In this document: positions 43,123 to 52,752 of the stretch, piece after piece | Numbering within the stretch: position 1 is the stretch's first letter | How the letters are laid out: every line of letters starts with the position of its first letter | Assembly (NCBI GenBank): GCA_910575245.1 | Contig: CAJTEN010000018.1 | Coordinates: 56,985 to 120,984, forward strand | Length of the DNA: 64,000 nt | Direction of reading: 5' to 3' | From: Clostridia bacterium | Lineage (GTDB): Bacteria; Bacillota; Clostridia; Lachnospirales; Lachnospiraceae | Position numbers and translations under genes: made by a program | Notes under the pieces: model-generated | Databases searched by the model: none | Told to the model about the DNA's origin: nothing | Seen by the model: only the letters and a program-made list of their open reading frames with translations

Positions 43123-44688
43123 ATGAACTTCATGGAAATATTACATACAATGATAAACGATACTAAGAAGATAACGGAAAACGGAGCGGCAGGTTATGCG
43201 ACTGCGGGTAAGGCGCTGGTGGATCTGAACTTTGCGGCAGCATCCTTAAGGAGCATGACGGAGGAACAGATTATCAGAAAGTATATTCCGGCATTTTATG
43301 AAGACAGAATGCTTGCGGTGAAGTGGCTGTTTTTCCTGCGGGATGCAAGGGGAGGACTGGGCGAACGGAGGACGTTCCGCGTCATCCTTCGGTATCTGGC
43401 GGAAAGCAATCCGGAGATGGTAGATGGACTGATCGATCTGATGGCGGAATACGGGCGGTATGATGACTTATTGTGTCTGTTCGATACACCGCTTGAAGCG
43501 GCTGCTCTGACAGTATTAAAAGAGCAGCTGGAACAGGATATTATCAATATGGAAAGGAAAACATTCGGCAGGAAAAATGCGGATATGCAGGAACCATGTA
43601 TAAAGGAATCTGCAAATGTCTCCCTCTGTGCCAAGTGGATGCCGGGCAACAATACTTCTTCGCCGGAGTCCCGCCGGAACGCGGCGAAGCTGCAGCATTT
43701 CATGGGAATGACCGCTAAGGAGTACAGAAAGATGCTGTCTTCCCTGCGGGCACACCTGGATGTGACGGAAGTGTATATGAGCGGCAATCACTGGGAGGAA
43801 ATCGATTATACGAAGGTGGCTTCCAGGGCGAATATCATTTACCGGAATGCGTTCATGGTTCATGACTCGGCACGCCGGAAGGATTTCCTGAAGAAAGTGC
43901 AGGAGAATCAGGCGGTGATCCATGCAGGCGTGCTGATGCCCCACGAGATTGCAGTCCGGTATACGGTGTGCTCCGGCTGGCGAATGTCGGTCGGTGCGGA
44001 AGATGCGGCGTTGGAGGCATTGTGGAAAAATCTTCCGGGAATGACGGCGGATGCAGGGAATGTGCTCTGTGTGGTGGACGGCTCCGGCAGCATGTTGTGC
44101 CCGGTAGGCGACGGAAACGTTACTGCGCTGCATGTTTCCAATGCACTCGGTATCTATTTTGCGGAGCAGATGAGCGGTGCATACCATGACAGGTTTATCA
44201 CTTTTTCGGCCAGCCCCAAGTATGTGGATCTGTCGGGCTGCAGGACTCTTCGGGAAAAGCTGGAACTGGCGTTTGCAAACAATGACTGCAGCAATACGAA
44301 TATCGAGGCAACTTTCGGACTGATCCTGCAGACAGCGGTAAGACATCATTTGAAGCAGCAGGAACTGCCGGGGACAGTCCTCATTATTTCGGATATGGAA
44401 TTTGACATGGCGGTGAACGGCCGCAACAGAGAGACGCTTTTTGAGACGATCGGGAGACGATTTGCGGCATACGGTTACAGGATGCCGAAGCTGGTATTCT
44501 GGAATGTGAACAGCAGGACGAATGTGATTCCTGTCCGGGAGAATGAACTCGGCGTAGGACTGGTCAGCGGTTTTTCCGTCAACGTCTGCAATATGGTTCT
44601 TTCCAATGAACTGGATCCGTTTGCGTGTTTAAAGAAGGTACTCGACAGTGAGAGGTACAGAAAGGTGGAGGAACGGTTATGTTCGTAA
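43123..44688 (+). CDS. rsr: Rsr, Ro60/TROVE-domain RNA-binding protein
   Basis: A 521-residue TROVE protein. The N-terminal HEAT-like ring (about 1-300; RSMTEEQIIRKYIPAFYEDR, LFFLRDARGGLGERRTFRVI, then CAKWMPGNNTSSPESRRNAA) matches Ro60. A von Willebrand A domain follows with MIDAS DGSGS (Asp319, Ser321, Ser323). Bacterial Rsr binds Y RNAs and misfolded RNA, and helps nucleases in RNA decay after stress. GAGGAGGAG precedes the ATG. The last 10 nt overlap rtcB. Rsr, RtcB and Y-like RNAs together form an RNA-repair operon. Confidence 0.93.
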   Translation: MNFMEILHTMINDTKKITENGAAGYATAGKALVDLNFAAASLRSMTEEQIIRKYIPAFYEDRMLAVKWLFFLRDARGGLGERRTFRVILRYLAESNPEMVDGLIDLMAEYGRYDDLLCLFDTPLEAAALTVLKEQLEQDIINMERKTFGRKNADMQEPCIKESANVSLCAKWMPGNNTSSPESRRNAAKLQHFMGMTAKEYRKMLSSLRAHLDVTEVYMSGNHWEEIDYTKVASRANIIYRNAFMVHDSARRKDFLKKVQENQAVIHAGVLMPHEIAVRYTVCSGWRMSVGAEDAALEALWKNLPGMTADAGNVLCVVDGSGSMLCPVGDGNVTALHVSNALGIYFAEQMSGAYHDRFITFSASPKYVDLSGCRTLREKLELAFANNDCSNTNIEATFGLILQTAVRHHLKQQELPGTVLIISDMEFDMAVNGRNRETLFETIGRRFAAYGYRMPKLVFWNVNSRTNVIPVRENELGVGLVSGFSVNVCNMVLSNELDPFACLKKVLDSERYRKVEERLCS

Positions 44689-45911
44689 TTTATAATGATA
44701 AAACAAGATTTCCCATAAAGGCGTGGCTGTCCGGAATGGATAAGATAGAGGAGAGCTGCATGGAGCAGGCGTACAATCTGTCGAATCTTCCTTTTCTGCA
44801 TAAATGGGTGTGCCTGATGCCGGACACCCATACGGGAAAAGGAATGCCCATCGGCGGCGTTATTGCAACGAAGGATGTGATCATCCCCAATGCGGTGGGT
44901 GTGGATATCGGCTGTGGAATGGTGTTCGTGGCAACGGATATCAAATACGAGGAGATCAGGGAGGTTATGGTGGGAACGGCGTCGCTTATGCAGACGATGA
45001 TCGGGAATATCATGCGGTCCGTTCCTGTGGGATTTGAGAAATATAAGCAAAAGCAGAAGTCGGCGGTGCTTGACCTGGCGCTTGCAAATATGGACTTGTA
45101 TGAGGCGGATTCCGGATTGGTCCATCTCATTGAGGAAGGCTATTTTCAGGTGGGAACGCTTGGCGGCGGTAATCATTTTATCGAGCTTCAGGAGGATGAG
45201 GAGGGATATCTGTGCATCATGATTCATTCGGGAAGCCGTCACCTGGGAAAGGAGATCTGCGACTATTTTCATACAAAGGCGCGTGAACTGAACAACACAT
45301 GGTACAGCCAGGTGCCGGATGCGTACAGGCTTGCTTTTCTTCCGGTACATACCAGAGAAGGGCAGCAGTACATTAACTGGATGCATCTTGCGCTGGACTA
45401 TGCTTACGAGAACAGAGAGCACATGATGGAGCGGGTATGCGGTATCGTAAAGGAGCATATCGAAAGATATGCGGGGCGGATGGTTTCTTTTACCGATCAG
45501 ATCAACTGCCACCATAATTACGCCGCGCTGGAAAATCATTACGATGCGAATGTCTGGGTGCACCGCAAAGGGGCCACAAGGGTAAGGCTGGGAGAGCGGG
45601 CAGTCATACCGGGCGCCATGGGATCTTACAGCTACGTGGTAGAAGGCAAAGGGAATCCCGAGTCTTTCCATACTTCGTCACACGGCGCCGGCCGGGCTTA
45701 TTCCAGAACCGGTGCAATGAATGCGTTTACGACGGAACAGGTAATCGTGGACTTGAAAGAGCAGGGAGTTGTCCTCGGCAAGCGGAAGAAGAATGATGTG
45801 GCCGAGGAGTGCAGGTTTGCTTACAAGGATATCGATGAGGTCATGGCACAGCAGACGGATATCGTAACGCCGGTCAGGAAACTGAAGACAGTGGGAGTTG
45901 TGAAAGGGTAG
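44679..45911 (+). CDS. rtcB: RtcB, GTP-dependent RNA ligase
   Basis: A 410-residue RtcB that joins 2',3'-cyclic phosphate or 3'-phosphate to 5'-OH ends. The Mn site and nucleotide residues are in place: GVDIGCGM (Asp76, Cys79), GGGNHFIE, HSGSRHLGK, INCHHNYA, and SHGAGRAYSR with the guanylylated His335. GGTGGAGGA lies before the ATG inside rsr, giving translational coupling. No archease (a common helper) and no RtcA are visible in the window. Confidence 0.97.
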   Translation: MFVIYNDKTRFPIKAWLSGMDKIEESCMEQAYNLSNLPFLHKWVCLMPDTHTGKGMPIGGVIATKDVIIPNAVGVDIGCGMVFVATDIKYEEIREVMVGTASLMQTMIGNIMRSVPVGFEKYKQKQKSAVLDLALANMDLYEADSGLVHLIEEGYFQVGTLGGGNHFIELQEDEEGYLCIMIHSGSRHLGKEICDYFHTKARELNNTWYSQVPDAYRLAFLPVHTREGQQYINWMHLALDYAYENREHMMERVCGIVKEHIERYAGRMVSFTDQINCHHNYAALENHYDANVWVHRKGATRVRLGERAVIPGAMGSYSYVVEGKGNPESFHTSSHGAGRAYSRTGAMNAFTTEQVIVDLKEQGVVLGKRKKNDVAEECRFAYKDIDEVMAQQTDIVTPVRKLKTVGVVKG

Positions 45912-45976
45912 GTGGTGTTTGCCTCTCCGATATGATAGAATGATCCTAGTGAGGAGGCGTGCCATGAAATTAATTA

Positions 45977-46849
45977 TCACAGATATAGAGGCTTCTTCAT
46001 GCAGACGATTGACATTCTGTCGATACCAAGCGGAGCGGCGACAAGGCTGCATTTGGCCATAAACAGAAAGAAGACATTCTCCCGGCGGCAGTCAGCCAGT
46101 CCCTCATAATTTCCCTGCCCTTTGCAGATTACAACATCTGCGGTGGTGAATATTTCCTGAAATTCTGTGGATGTTCTATGTAAGACAGTGCCAAGAGAGC
46201 CGTCACCGTTGGAGATTACCGTGGCGGCTTCTTCCATACAGACTTCGCGGGCATCTTTGATTGTAACGTCATTGACGATCGGCTTCCCGCGTACGCCGTA
46301 GAATACCTGCAGATTCGGATAGTATTCTTTTAACAGTAAAATAAAGTGCTTGTCCAATACAATCTCGCCGCAGTTATCACCCAGGTACAGCAGGGTACGG
46401 CTGTCCTTCAGCACATCAAACAGCTGCGCTGAGTGGTCGATGGCGAGTTCTGTGCCAGAAATATTTTCTATCGTTTCTTTGAAGGAGTTTTCGTCGAATT
46501 TATGTTTCGCCGCGAAGTCTATGAGATTTCCGGCAATGGCAAGTTTTAAACCGCATACCAGACGGTTGCTCCTTCCGTGAATAAGATCATCGATCAGGTC
46601 CGACATGGACAGGACAAGCTGATTATAATAACTTTTGATCTCTTTGTAGGGATTGTCCGTTCCCAGGACATTCTTGATCACAGCCCATATTTCGCCCATG
46701 ATCTCCGGATTTGTTTTTGTCATGTCACAGGTCTTAAGATAATCGTCTGTAAGTTTGATCAGCCGGTTCTCTGCTGCCTGATCCAGCTGCATAAAACGGC
46801 TTATCTTTTTCATCTGGTTGATATCGCAGTGAAAACATTCCTGATGCAT
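45977..46849 (-). CDS. DUF89 (ARMT1-like) damage-control phosphatase
   Basis: A 290-residue DUF89 protein: CFHCD at the N-terminus, then the metal-site motifs LYLGDNCGEIVLDK and GVRGKPIVNDVTIKDAREVC, and CKGQGNYEGL near the C-terminus. Family members hydrolyse phosphate esters of damaged sugars and cofactors. Transcription converges on rtcB with 65 nt between, so it is not in that operon; the proximity of a metabolite repair enzyme is notable but could be chance. Confidence 0.85.
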   Translation of the reverse strand: MHQECFHCDINQMKKISRFMQLDQAAENRLIKLTDDYLKTCDMTKTNPEIMGEIWAVIKNVLGTDNPYKEIKSYYNQLVLSMSDLIDDLIHGRSNRLVCGLKLAIAGNLIDFAAKHKFDENSFKETIENISGTELAIDHSAQLFDVLKDSRTLLYLGDNCGEIVLDKHFILLLKEYYPNLQVFYGVRGKPIVNDVTIKDAREVCMEEAATVISNGDGSLGTVLHRTSTEFQEIFTTADVVICKGQGNYEGLADCRRENVFFLFMAKCSLVAAPLGIDRMSIVCMKKPLYL

Positions 46850-47116
46850 TTGTGCGGTGCTCCTGTAGGATTTTGATCTTCTCTTGCATTATAACCTGAA
46901 AGGGCACGCACAGCAATATCTGCACTGTTTTTTGATACAGGACCAAATGCAGGAAATGTTACTGTGAGCAGCAAGGCCGAAGGCGGAATTCCTGATGTCG
47001 TTAACTGAAAGAGATTTATTGAAATACACCGCGATTTTCACAAGGATATGTGATATACTGTTACAAAGGCTCAGATAAAACGTAGTGCGCAACAGGATTG
47101 ATATAGGTGGTACAGT
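46850..47116. other. Intergenic region shared with the 28.2 kb duplication
   Basis: No gene. About 46998-47012 carries GATGTCGTTAAC, the end motif of the dispersed element. From 47012 the sequence (TTATTGAAATACACCGCGAT, AGGTGGTACAGTATGGC) matches the region ahead of the ATPase fragment at 28326. Confidence 0.6.
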
Positions 47117-48832
47117 ATGGCAGGAAAAGCAAATCTACCCATAGGAATTGAGGATTTTGGAAGAATCCGGAAAGACGGATTTTACTATGTCGATAAAACA
47201 AGGATGATTAAAGACCTTCTGGAGCACATTGCATATCTGAATTTGTTCACCCGTCCAAGACGATTTGGGAAAACCCTGAATATGAGCATGTTGAAGTATT
47301 TCTTTGAAGCAGGCAGTGACGGAACACTTTTTGACGGATTGGAAATCTCCGGAGAAAAGGATCTTTGTGATAAATATATGGGGAAATTTCCTGTCATCTC
47401 AATCAGCTTAAAAGAAGTGGGAGGGGAAAATTTCGAAGCGGCAAAAAGGATTCTGCGTTCTGTTATCGGCGATGAGGCTGTCAGATTTTCATTTCTGTCA
47501 GAGAGCGACAGACTGACGGCAATAGAACGACAGCAGTATGCGAAACTTGTCGGGCTGGACAGCCAGGGAGAATATGCAATGTCCGATGAAGTTTTATCGA
47601 AAAGTCTTCTAACCTTATCTCGCTTTCTGCATAAGCATTATGGGCAAAGTACGATCATATTGATTGACGAATACGATGTACCGCTTGATAAAGCATACCT
47701 GGCGGGGTATTATGACGCCATGGTAAATCTGGTCAGAACCTTGTTTGGGAGGGCTCTCAAAACAAACAGCAGTCTGTACTTTGCAGTCCTTACCGGATGT
47801 TTACGGATATCTAAAGAAAGCATCTTTACGGGTCTCAACAATTTTAATGTATATACAATAAAAGATGTACAATATAATGAGTATTTCGGGTTTTCAGACG
47901 AAGAGGTGAGGGAGCTTCTTGCATACTACGGGTTCATGGAGAAATTTGATATGATAAAGGAATGGTATGACGGTTACCGTTTTGGTGAATTGGAAATCTA
48001 CTGCCCGTGGGATGTAGTAAGCTATTGTCATGCACTAAAAATGAATTCTTCCGCGACCCCGCAGAACTATTGGGTAAATACAAGCAGCAACAATATTATC
48101 AGGAACTTTATAGACAGGGCAGACGGAACTGCCAGGGATGAAATCGAGCGGCTGATCAGCGGTGACAGTATTTATAAAAAGATACGGCAGGAGTTAACCT
48201 ACAGGGATCTGGATTCCAGGATTGATAACTTATGGAGTATCCTTTTTACAACGGGGTACCTGACACAATGTGGAAAAGACAGTGACGGAATAACAGGGCT
48301 TGTTATTCCAAACAGGGAAATAAGGTGGATCTTCGTGGAACAGATACAGGAATGGTTTGAGGCGGAGACGAAAAGGGATATACAAAAACTGGAAAGCTTC
48401 TGCAGGGCGTTCGAGGAAAATGATACGGCCGCTATAGAAAAAGGCTTTACATCATATCTGCGAAGGATGATCAGTATTCGTGATACCAATGTCAGAAAGG
48501 AAATGAAAGAAAACTTCTACCATGGCATTTTGCTGGGACTATTCGCGGGCATGGATGGGTGGAAAGTCAGGTCCAATGCAGAGTCAGGCGATGGCTATAG
48601 CGATATCTGTGTAGAGGTTGAGGATAAGGAAATTGGTTTCATCATAGAGATTAAATATGCCGAGAATGCAGCGTTTGAGGATGGATGCAGGAAAGCGTTG
48701 GAGCAGATTCATGACAGAAATTATGAGGAAATATTGATTGATGATGGCATGGCTACAATCCACAAATATGGGATTGCATGTTACAAAAAGCGATGCAGGG
48801 TGATTTCCGGGGAATCATGTATTTTAACGTAA
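47117..48832 (+). CDS. AAA-ATPase-like/PD-(D/E)XK nuclease protein
   Basis: A 571-residue protein. The N-terminal AAA-ATPase_like part has LPIGIEDFGRIRKDGFYYVD, a Walker A-like FTRPRRFGKTLNMSML and Walker B-like TIILIDEYDVPLD. The C-terminal nuclease-like domain shows GDGYSDICVEVEDKEIGFII with EIKYAENAAFEDGCRKALEQ, a PD-(D/E)XK core. GGTGGTACAG precedes the ATG. Such proteins are abundant in gut anaerobes and of unknown function. It has a deleted paralogue at 28326. Confidence 0.85.
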   Translation: MAGKANLPIGIEDFGRIRKDGFYYVDKTRMIKDLLEHIAYLNLFTRPRRFGKTLNMSMLKYFFEAGSDGTLFDGLEISGEKDLCDKYMGKFPVISISLKEVGGENFEAAKRILRSVIGDEAVRFSFLSESDRLTAIERQQYAKLVGLDSQGEYAMSDEVLSKSLLTLSRFLHKHYGQSTIILIDEYDVPLDKAYLAGYYDAMVNLVRTLFGRALKTNSSLYFAVLTGCLRISKESIFTGLNNFNVYTIKDVQYNEYFGFSDEEVRELLAYYGFMEKFDMIKEWYDGYRFGELEIYCPWDVVSYCHALKMNSSATPQNYWVNTSSNNIIRNFIDRADGTARDEIERLISGDSIYKKIRQELTYRDLDSRIDNLWSILFTTGYLTQCGKDSDGITGLVIPNREIRWIFVEQIQEWFEAETKRDIQKLESFCRAFEENDTAAIEKGFTSYLRRMISIRDTNVRKEMKENFYHGILLGLFAGMDGWKVRSNAESGDGYSDICVEVEDKEIGFIIEIKYAENAAFEDGCRKALEQIHDRNYEEILIDDGMATIHKYGIACYKKRCRVISGESCILT

Positions 48833-48978
48833 AAAGAAATCCGAAAGCTTACAGCAAAATTCCTTTTGGGCCTGCAGGGTGAAGGAACAGGATCCAGTCA
48901 TTGTGTTCTTTGCCGCTGATATAGTATGTAATTGGCGAAGTGTCTGATTTGAACGTTTGCATTGCTTTCTGTTTTCCT

Positions 48979-49641
48979 TTACTCAGAAACGGAAGAATCT
49001 GCTTCCCGGGTAACTCTGATATTGTATACTACGCCCAAGCGTGCCGGATAGGTCTCCATAATATCACCGTTGTATGTGATCTTAATAATGTCGCCGACTT
49101 CAGGCGATGAAGACGAGTCAGGGTTTGGTATTGGCACTTCAATCCGGTCTGCTCTGTTAAGCTCCTGGCTTCCCTCGACCGGTTCTACTAAGTAGCAGGT
49201 GTCGTTGATTTCAAGAACAGTTGCCTCAAATATGATTTTTACAATATCCGGGGTTCTTACCTTTACACCCTTGACATATACTGAGATTACTTTGTCAACT
49301 TCCGATTCGTTTCGCCCTGCATCGACACCGATTTTAAACCATGCCCCCTTTTCGGCGTCCATTTCTACCGGCATGCCGGGTGTAAGATATGCCGGCTCAT
49401 CATAGGCATTTTCTTCCGTGACTTCAATAGGTTCTAACTGGACTAAGGTGTCGGACAACCCGGTACCGGAGGATATGGTGATCTGATCTCCCATAGGGGA
49501 AATCTCTTCCTCCGAGTAGACGAAGGCCGCGCTGCTTCCGGCCGGAACTGTAATATTGATTTCGTATGTGTTATCTTTATCGCATGCGGTAAGAGAAAGG
49601 ATGCAGATGAGGGATAATAATATTGTTATGTATTTTTTCAT
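48979..49641 (-). CDS. Lipoprotein with DUF3221-like domain, paralogue 2
   Basis: A 220-residue lipoprotein: MKKYITILLSLICILSLTAC, lipobox LTAC identical to paralogue 1 (28612). The mature part starts DKDNTYEINITVPAGSSAAF and ends with GDIIKITYNGDIMETYPARL. ATG 49641 has AGGAGGAGC upstream. Paralogue 2 lacks 11 residues present in copy 1. It stands in the same relation to the AAA-nuclease gene as copy 1 does to the ATPase fragment. Confidence 0.8.
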   Translation of the reverse strand: MKKYITILLSLICILSLTACDKDNTYEINITVPAGSSAAFVYSEEEISPMGDQITISSGTGLSDTLVQLEPIEVTEENAYDEPAYLTPGMPVEMDAEKGAWFKIGVDAGRNESEVDKVISVYVKGVKVRTPDIVKIIFEATVLEINDTCYLVEPVEGSQELNRADRIEVPIPNPDSSSSPEVGDIIKITYNGDIMETYPARLGVVYNIRVTREADSSVSE

Positions 49642-50205
49642 AGTATGCTCCTCCTGTGATGCCGAATTTCTAATCAGAATATGTTCCTTCTGCATTGCTA
49701 ATGTAAAATTTCAGTTTTTTCGGTCAGTTTACAAAGGCTCTTCATAACTCCTTTTGATAAAACATTCATCGTACTGTGAATAACATTTTCAGGACGTACT
49801 ATTTCACTACATTCATGTCAATATCACCAGACAATTTATTAGCTGCTCTTGTTTCTGTTAATATATTTATATCCCCAACTATTGTCCCTTTATATATTAC
49901 ATTCAATGCCTTATCTTCCATCAAACTCCGATTTGTTACTGGCTCCATTATACGCTGTCCCATTGAAAAAGTATAGCTGAGTTTCGGAAAACCTGTCGGA
50001 CGGAAATAGTTTGCGATGCAAGGTAGTTCCGGGCGGTAAGTCTGCAAAGGGGTAGCTGGCGTTTATCATTTCAAATTTAGTGCATTATTTTGAATTCAAT
50101 GACCGACGGCAACCGGCGGTTGACACATTGGCAGGGTAGAATGGTGGAAGCGCAACCGTTTAAAATGTATAATAGCATTATCAAAAACAGGGAGGTATCA
50201 GTTTC
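49642..50205. other. Intergenic region with a possible gene remnant
   Basis: No supported complete gene. A leftward frame at 49799-50047 encodes IYKGTIVGDINILTETRAAN, KLSGDIDMNVVK and a stop; it looks like the C-terminus of a beta-helical protein, but has no ribosome site and I do not recognise it. TATAAT (50168-50173) may serve the XRE gene downstream. Confidence 0.45.
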
Positions 50206-50856
50206 ATGACAATGGCAGACAGAATACAGGCTCTAAGAAAAGCTAAGGGCATATCACAGGAGGAACTTGCGGATCACATCGGAGTTTCCAGACAGGCGGT
50301 ATCTAAGTGGGAAAGCGAGCAGAGCAGTCCCGATCTGGAAAAGGTCATCCTGCTAAGCGATTATTTTGAGGTGACGACAGATTATTTATTAAAGGGAATA
50401 GAACAAAAAGCCGATTCTAAAGAGAAATGCGGGCAGGGCGGACAGGATGCGCGAATCTATGCCGCAGGCGGAACTTCAGTGAATGTGATCGGGCTGGTAA
50501 CTGCGGCCATGGTCTGGCTGGAGGAACAGGCACAGGGCTCTGTTGCCATTGGGCTTATCTTTTTCGCCATTGGCTGTCTGCTTTATGCCATTGGACAGTT
50601 TGTGGGAGAGAATAAAACGTCTGCAAGGAAATGGTTTATCGCGGTCAATGTGTGGATTGTTCTGCTGATGCCAGCTTCCTGCATCTTTAATATGATGCAG
50701 GGAATAGCCGGAGGACATTGGTGGGCAGTCAGTCCTTTTCCTCAAATGTATCGTTCCTTTGCTGCGATGGGCATGTTCTGGCTGTGCTATATCGGGATCT
50801 GTATTTTCATGGATACGATGGTATTCGCCAGAGACAGGAAAACGAAGAATAATTGA
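50206..50856 (+). CDS. XRE-family regulator with C-terminal membrane domain
   Basis: A 216-residue protein. HTH_3 at the N-terminus: [40 protein letters not shown]. After a short linker come four hydrophobic segments ([43 protein letters not shown] and [15 protein letters not shown]). GGGAGG lies upstream of ATG 50206. Similar plan to the XRE at 17165 but longer. Targets are unknown. Confidence 0.82.
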   Translation: MTMADRIQALRKAKGISQEELADHIGVSRQAVSKWESEQSSPDLEKVILLSDYFEVTTDYLLKGIEQKADSKEKCGQGGQDARIYAAGGTSVNVIGLVTAAMVWLEEQAQGSVAIGLIFFAIGCLLYAIGQFVGENKTSARKWFIAVNVWIVLLMPASCIFNMMQGIAGGHWWAVSPFPQMYRSFAAMGMFWLCYIGICIFMDTMVFARDRKTKNN

Positions 50857-50960
50857 ATATAACAGGTTAGCACGGGACTTTGCATTGGGCGCAAAGCCCT
50901 TGAGAACATGTGAGCCTGTCAAGAGGGAATCTGCTCTCGATGCAGAAAGGAAACTTGAAG

Positions 50961-51869
50961 ATGAAAACGGAACGTCTTTATGCAATCACAGTATATCTTC
51001 TCAATCACGGAAGAACGTCCGCAAAGGAACTGGCACAGTATTTTGAAGTGTCGGTGAGGACCATACAAAGGGATATGGATTCCCTGTGCCTTGCCGGAAT
51101 TCCTGTGACCGCAGTGTCCGGAGTGGCAGGCGGGTATGAGATATCTGAGCGGTTCAGGCTGGATAAAGGTTTTGCCACTTCGGACGACTATTCTTATATT
51201 CTGACTGCGTTAAGGGGACTGGTGTCGGCTGTGGAGGATCCGGGTGCAAAGCATACACTGGAAAAATTTTCCCATCTGTCCAGGCAGGATGACAGCAGTA
51301 TTATACTTGACTTCTCTGTTCTCCGGGAAGGGGAGCAGGACACACTGCAAAGACTGCAGACCGCTATCGCGGGAAAGCGCGCAGTGGAGTTTCTGTATAC
51401 GAATAACAACAATGAGACCCGTGTGCACTGCGTGGAGCCGGTGGCGGTTATATACAGATGGTATGCATGGTATCTCCTTGCCTATTCTGAGGCGAAGGAC
51501 GATTACCGCAACTATAAACTTGTGCGGATGCAGGATCTGAGGATTACGGAAAAACCCTTTGTAAAAAAGCATGAACCTGCGGATGTCATTCTCAGGAAGA
51601 CAGAGCAGACAGATTCCCGGAAATACAAGGATATTTTTGTAAAGTGCAAAGAGACGGCACGGTCAAGGGTCATGGAATATCTGAACGGAACCATCCTGGA
51701 AGAATTGCCGGACGGATCTGTACGGATGAAACTGACCGTGGTCGAGAATGAGCAGCTCTGGATCGGTACGTTGTTATCACTGGGAGATGCCGTTGAAGTG
51801 ATCGCACCGGAAGAGATCCGCAGACGGCTGGCCGGGGCAGCTTCCAAAATTGTTTCTTTATATCAATAA
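50961..51869 (+). CDS. YafY-type HTH_11/WYL transcriptional regulator
   Basis: A 302-residue regulator: HTH_11 (ITVYLLNHGRTSAKELAQYF, VRTIQRDMDSLCLAGIPVTA), then a WYL domain (AVEFLYTNNNNETRVHCVEP, RWYAWYLLAYSEAKDDYRNY), then a WCX C-terminal part. GAAAGGAAAC precedes ATG 50961. RidA-like 51981 lies downstream and may be its target. It is a different subclass from the WYL proteins of the RNA-repair island. Confidence 0.88.
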   Translation: MKTERLYAITVYLLNHGRTSAKELAQYFEVSVRTIQRDMDSLCLAGIPVTAVSGVAGGYEISERFRLDKGFATSDDYSYILTALRGLVSAVEDPGAKHTLEKFSHLSRQDDSSIILDFSVLREGEQDTLQRLQTAIAGKRAVEFLYTNNNNETRVHCVEPVAVIYRWYAWYLLAYSEAKDDYRNYKLVRMQDLRITEKPFVKKHEPADVILRKTEQTDSRKYKDIFVKCKETARSRVMEYLNGTILEELPDGSVRMKLTVVENEQLWIGTLLSLGDAVEVIAPEEIRRRLAGAASKIVSLYQ

Positions 51870-51980
51870 CTATGACATGCTGTTGTCGTATATGCTGTGA
51901 TATCATACCAGGAAAGCGCGGCAATGAAGGAATCCAACACATTGATGCACCGGATCATTTTTCTGAAAGGAGAACAGTAT

Positions 51981-52355
51981 ATGAGCGGGATTGTCAGATT
52001 AGATGTAAATGAGGAGTGGGCACATGCGGGGATAATCAAAGCAGGTGATTTTTGCTTCCTGAATTATTGTGTCGGGAATATAGGAGGAACCATCGAAGAG
52101 CAGGTTAACGGAGCCTTTGATGAAATGGAAAAAAGGCTGGCACTGGTTGGCCTGAATCTGGAAGCCGTCGTTCAGATGGATTGTTTGTTCAGGGATGTCT
52201 GGAACATTCCCGTGATGGAAAAGGTTATCAGAGCCAGATTCCATGGGAAATACCCTGTCCGCAAGTCTATTCAGACGGAATTCGCGAGCAGGGGCGGTGA
52301 AAACGGCCTGCAGTTCCAGGCGGATGCAGTGGCATATTGTCAAAGACAGGATTGA
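51981..52355 (+). CDS. RidA/YjgF-family protein
   Basis: A 124-residue RidA-like protein: FLNYCVGNIGGTIEEQVNGA, FDEMEKRLALVGLNLEAVVQ, and PVRKSIQTEFA with the Arg that binds the carboxylate in active RidA. RidA proteins deaminate reactive enamines/imines. ATG 51981 has AAAGGAG upstream; the frame extends to 51897 but without a ribosome site. Confidence 0.8.
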   Translation: MSGIVRLDVNEEWAHAGIIKAGDFCFLNYCVGNIGGTIEEQVNGAFDEMEKRLALVGLNLEAVVQMDCLFRDVWNIPVMEKVIRARFHGKYPVRKSIQTEFASRGGENGLQFQADAVAYCQRQD

Positions 52356-52374
52356 TGGAAAATTGCTGTACACA

Positions 52375-52420
52375 GAAAACCACCCCGATGCTCTACGAGC
52401 GTGAAGGGGTGGTTTTCTGG
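52375..52420. terminator. Strong terminator, bidirectional
   Basis: GAAAACCACCCC (52375-52386) pairs perfectly with GGGGTGGTTTTC (52406-52417) over 12 bp, with A-rich and T-rich flanks, after ridA. Confidence 0.85.
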
Positions 52421-52448
52421 CGTAACCATGAGACTTAAATAGAAATTT

Positions 52449-52691
52449 TAAATAGATTGTGACAATAAGATGGGCTGGCGGTCAGCCATACCCATTCGAT
52501 TCAGGATGCGGAGAATGTCTGGCGGACAGCGGATTTCTCTTTGCTCTATAAAGAGGTGATCCGGGATGACAGGGAAGAAATGTTTTACCGTTCTCCGCAG
52601 ATCTGCCTGTTTCCTGAACTTCGGGCCTGTATTGTCTGTATGGGAGGCCATAATGATATTCCGCAGAAAGCGGTGTTGCTGAACTATTAGA
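52449..52691 (+). pseudogene. Fossil of a second ECF sigma/lipoprotein operon
   Basis: Three pieces of the 29.5-31.9 kb operon joined by deletions. 52449-52480 matches the ECF promoter region (TAAATAGATTGTGACAATA, GGGCTGGCG). About 52481-52518 reads VSHTHSIQDAENVW, sigma region 2. About 52519-52691 reads RTADFSLLYKEVIRDDREEM and PELRACIVCMGGHNDIPQKA, the lipoprotein's C-terminus, to the stop. The first joint falls where both parents carry GGCTGGC. Confidence 0.88.
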
Positions 52692-52752
52692 AAGCTTCAA
52701 AGGTTTTATACGGGACGGCGGCAATATTACTTTTGCTGTATGGCAGGCGAAC

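Noticed and set aside
46734..47092. Two minus-strand ORFs between DUF89 and the AAA-nuclease gene
   Set aside because: No ribosome sites or motifs; one overlaps the 5' end of the DUF89 gene, the other is repeat sequence shared with 28.2 kb.
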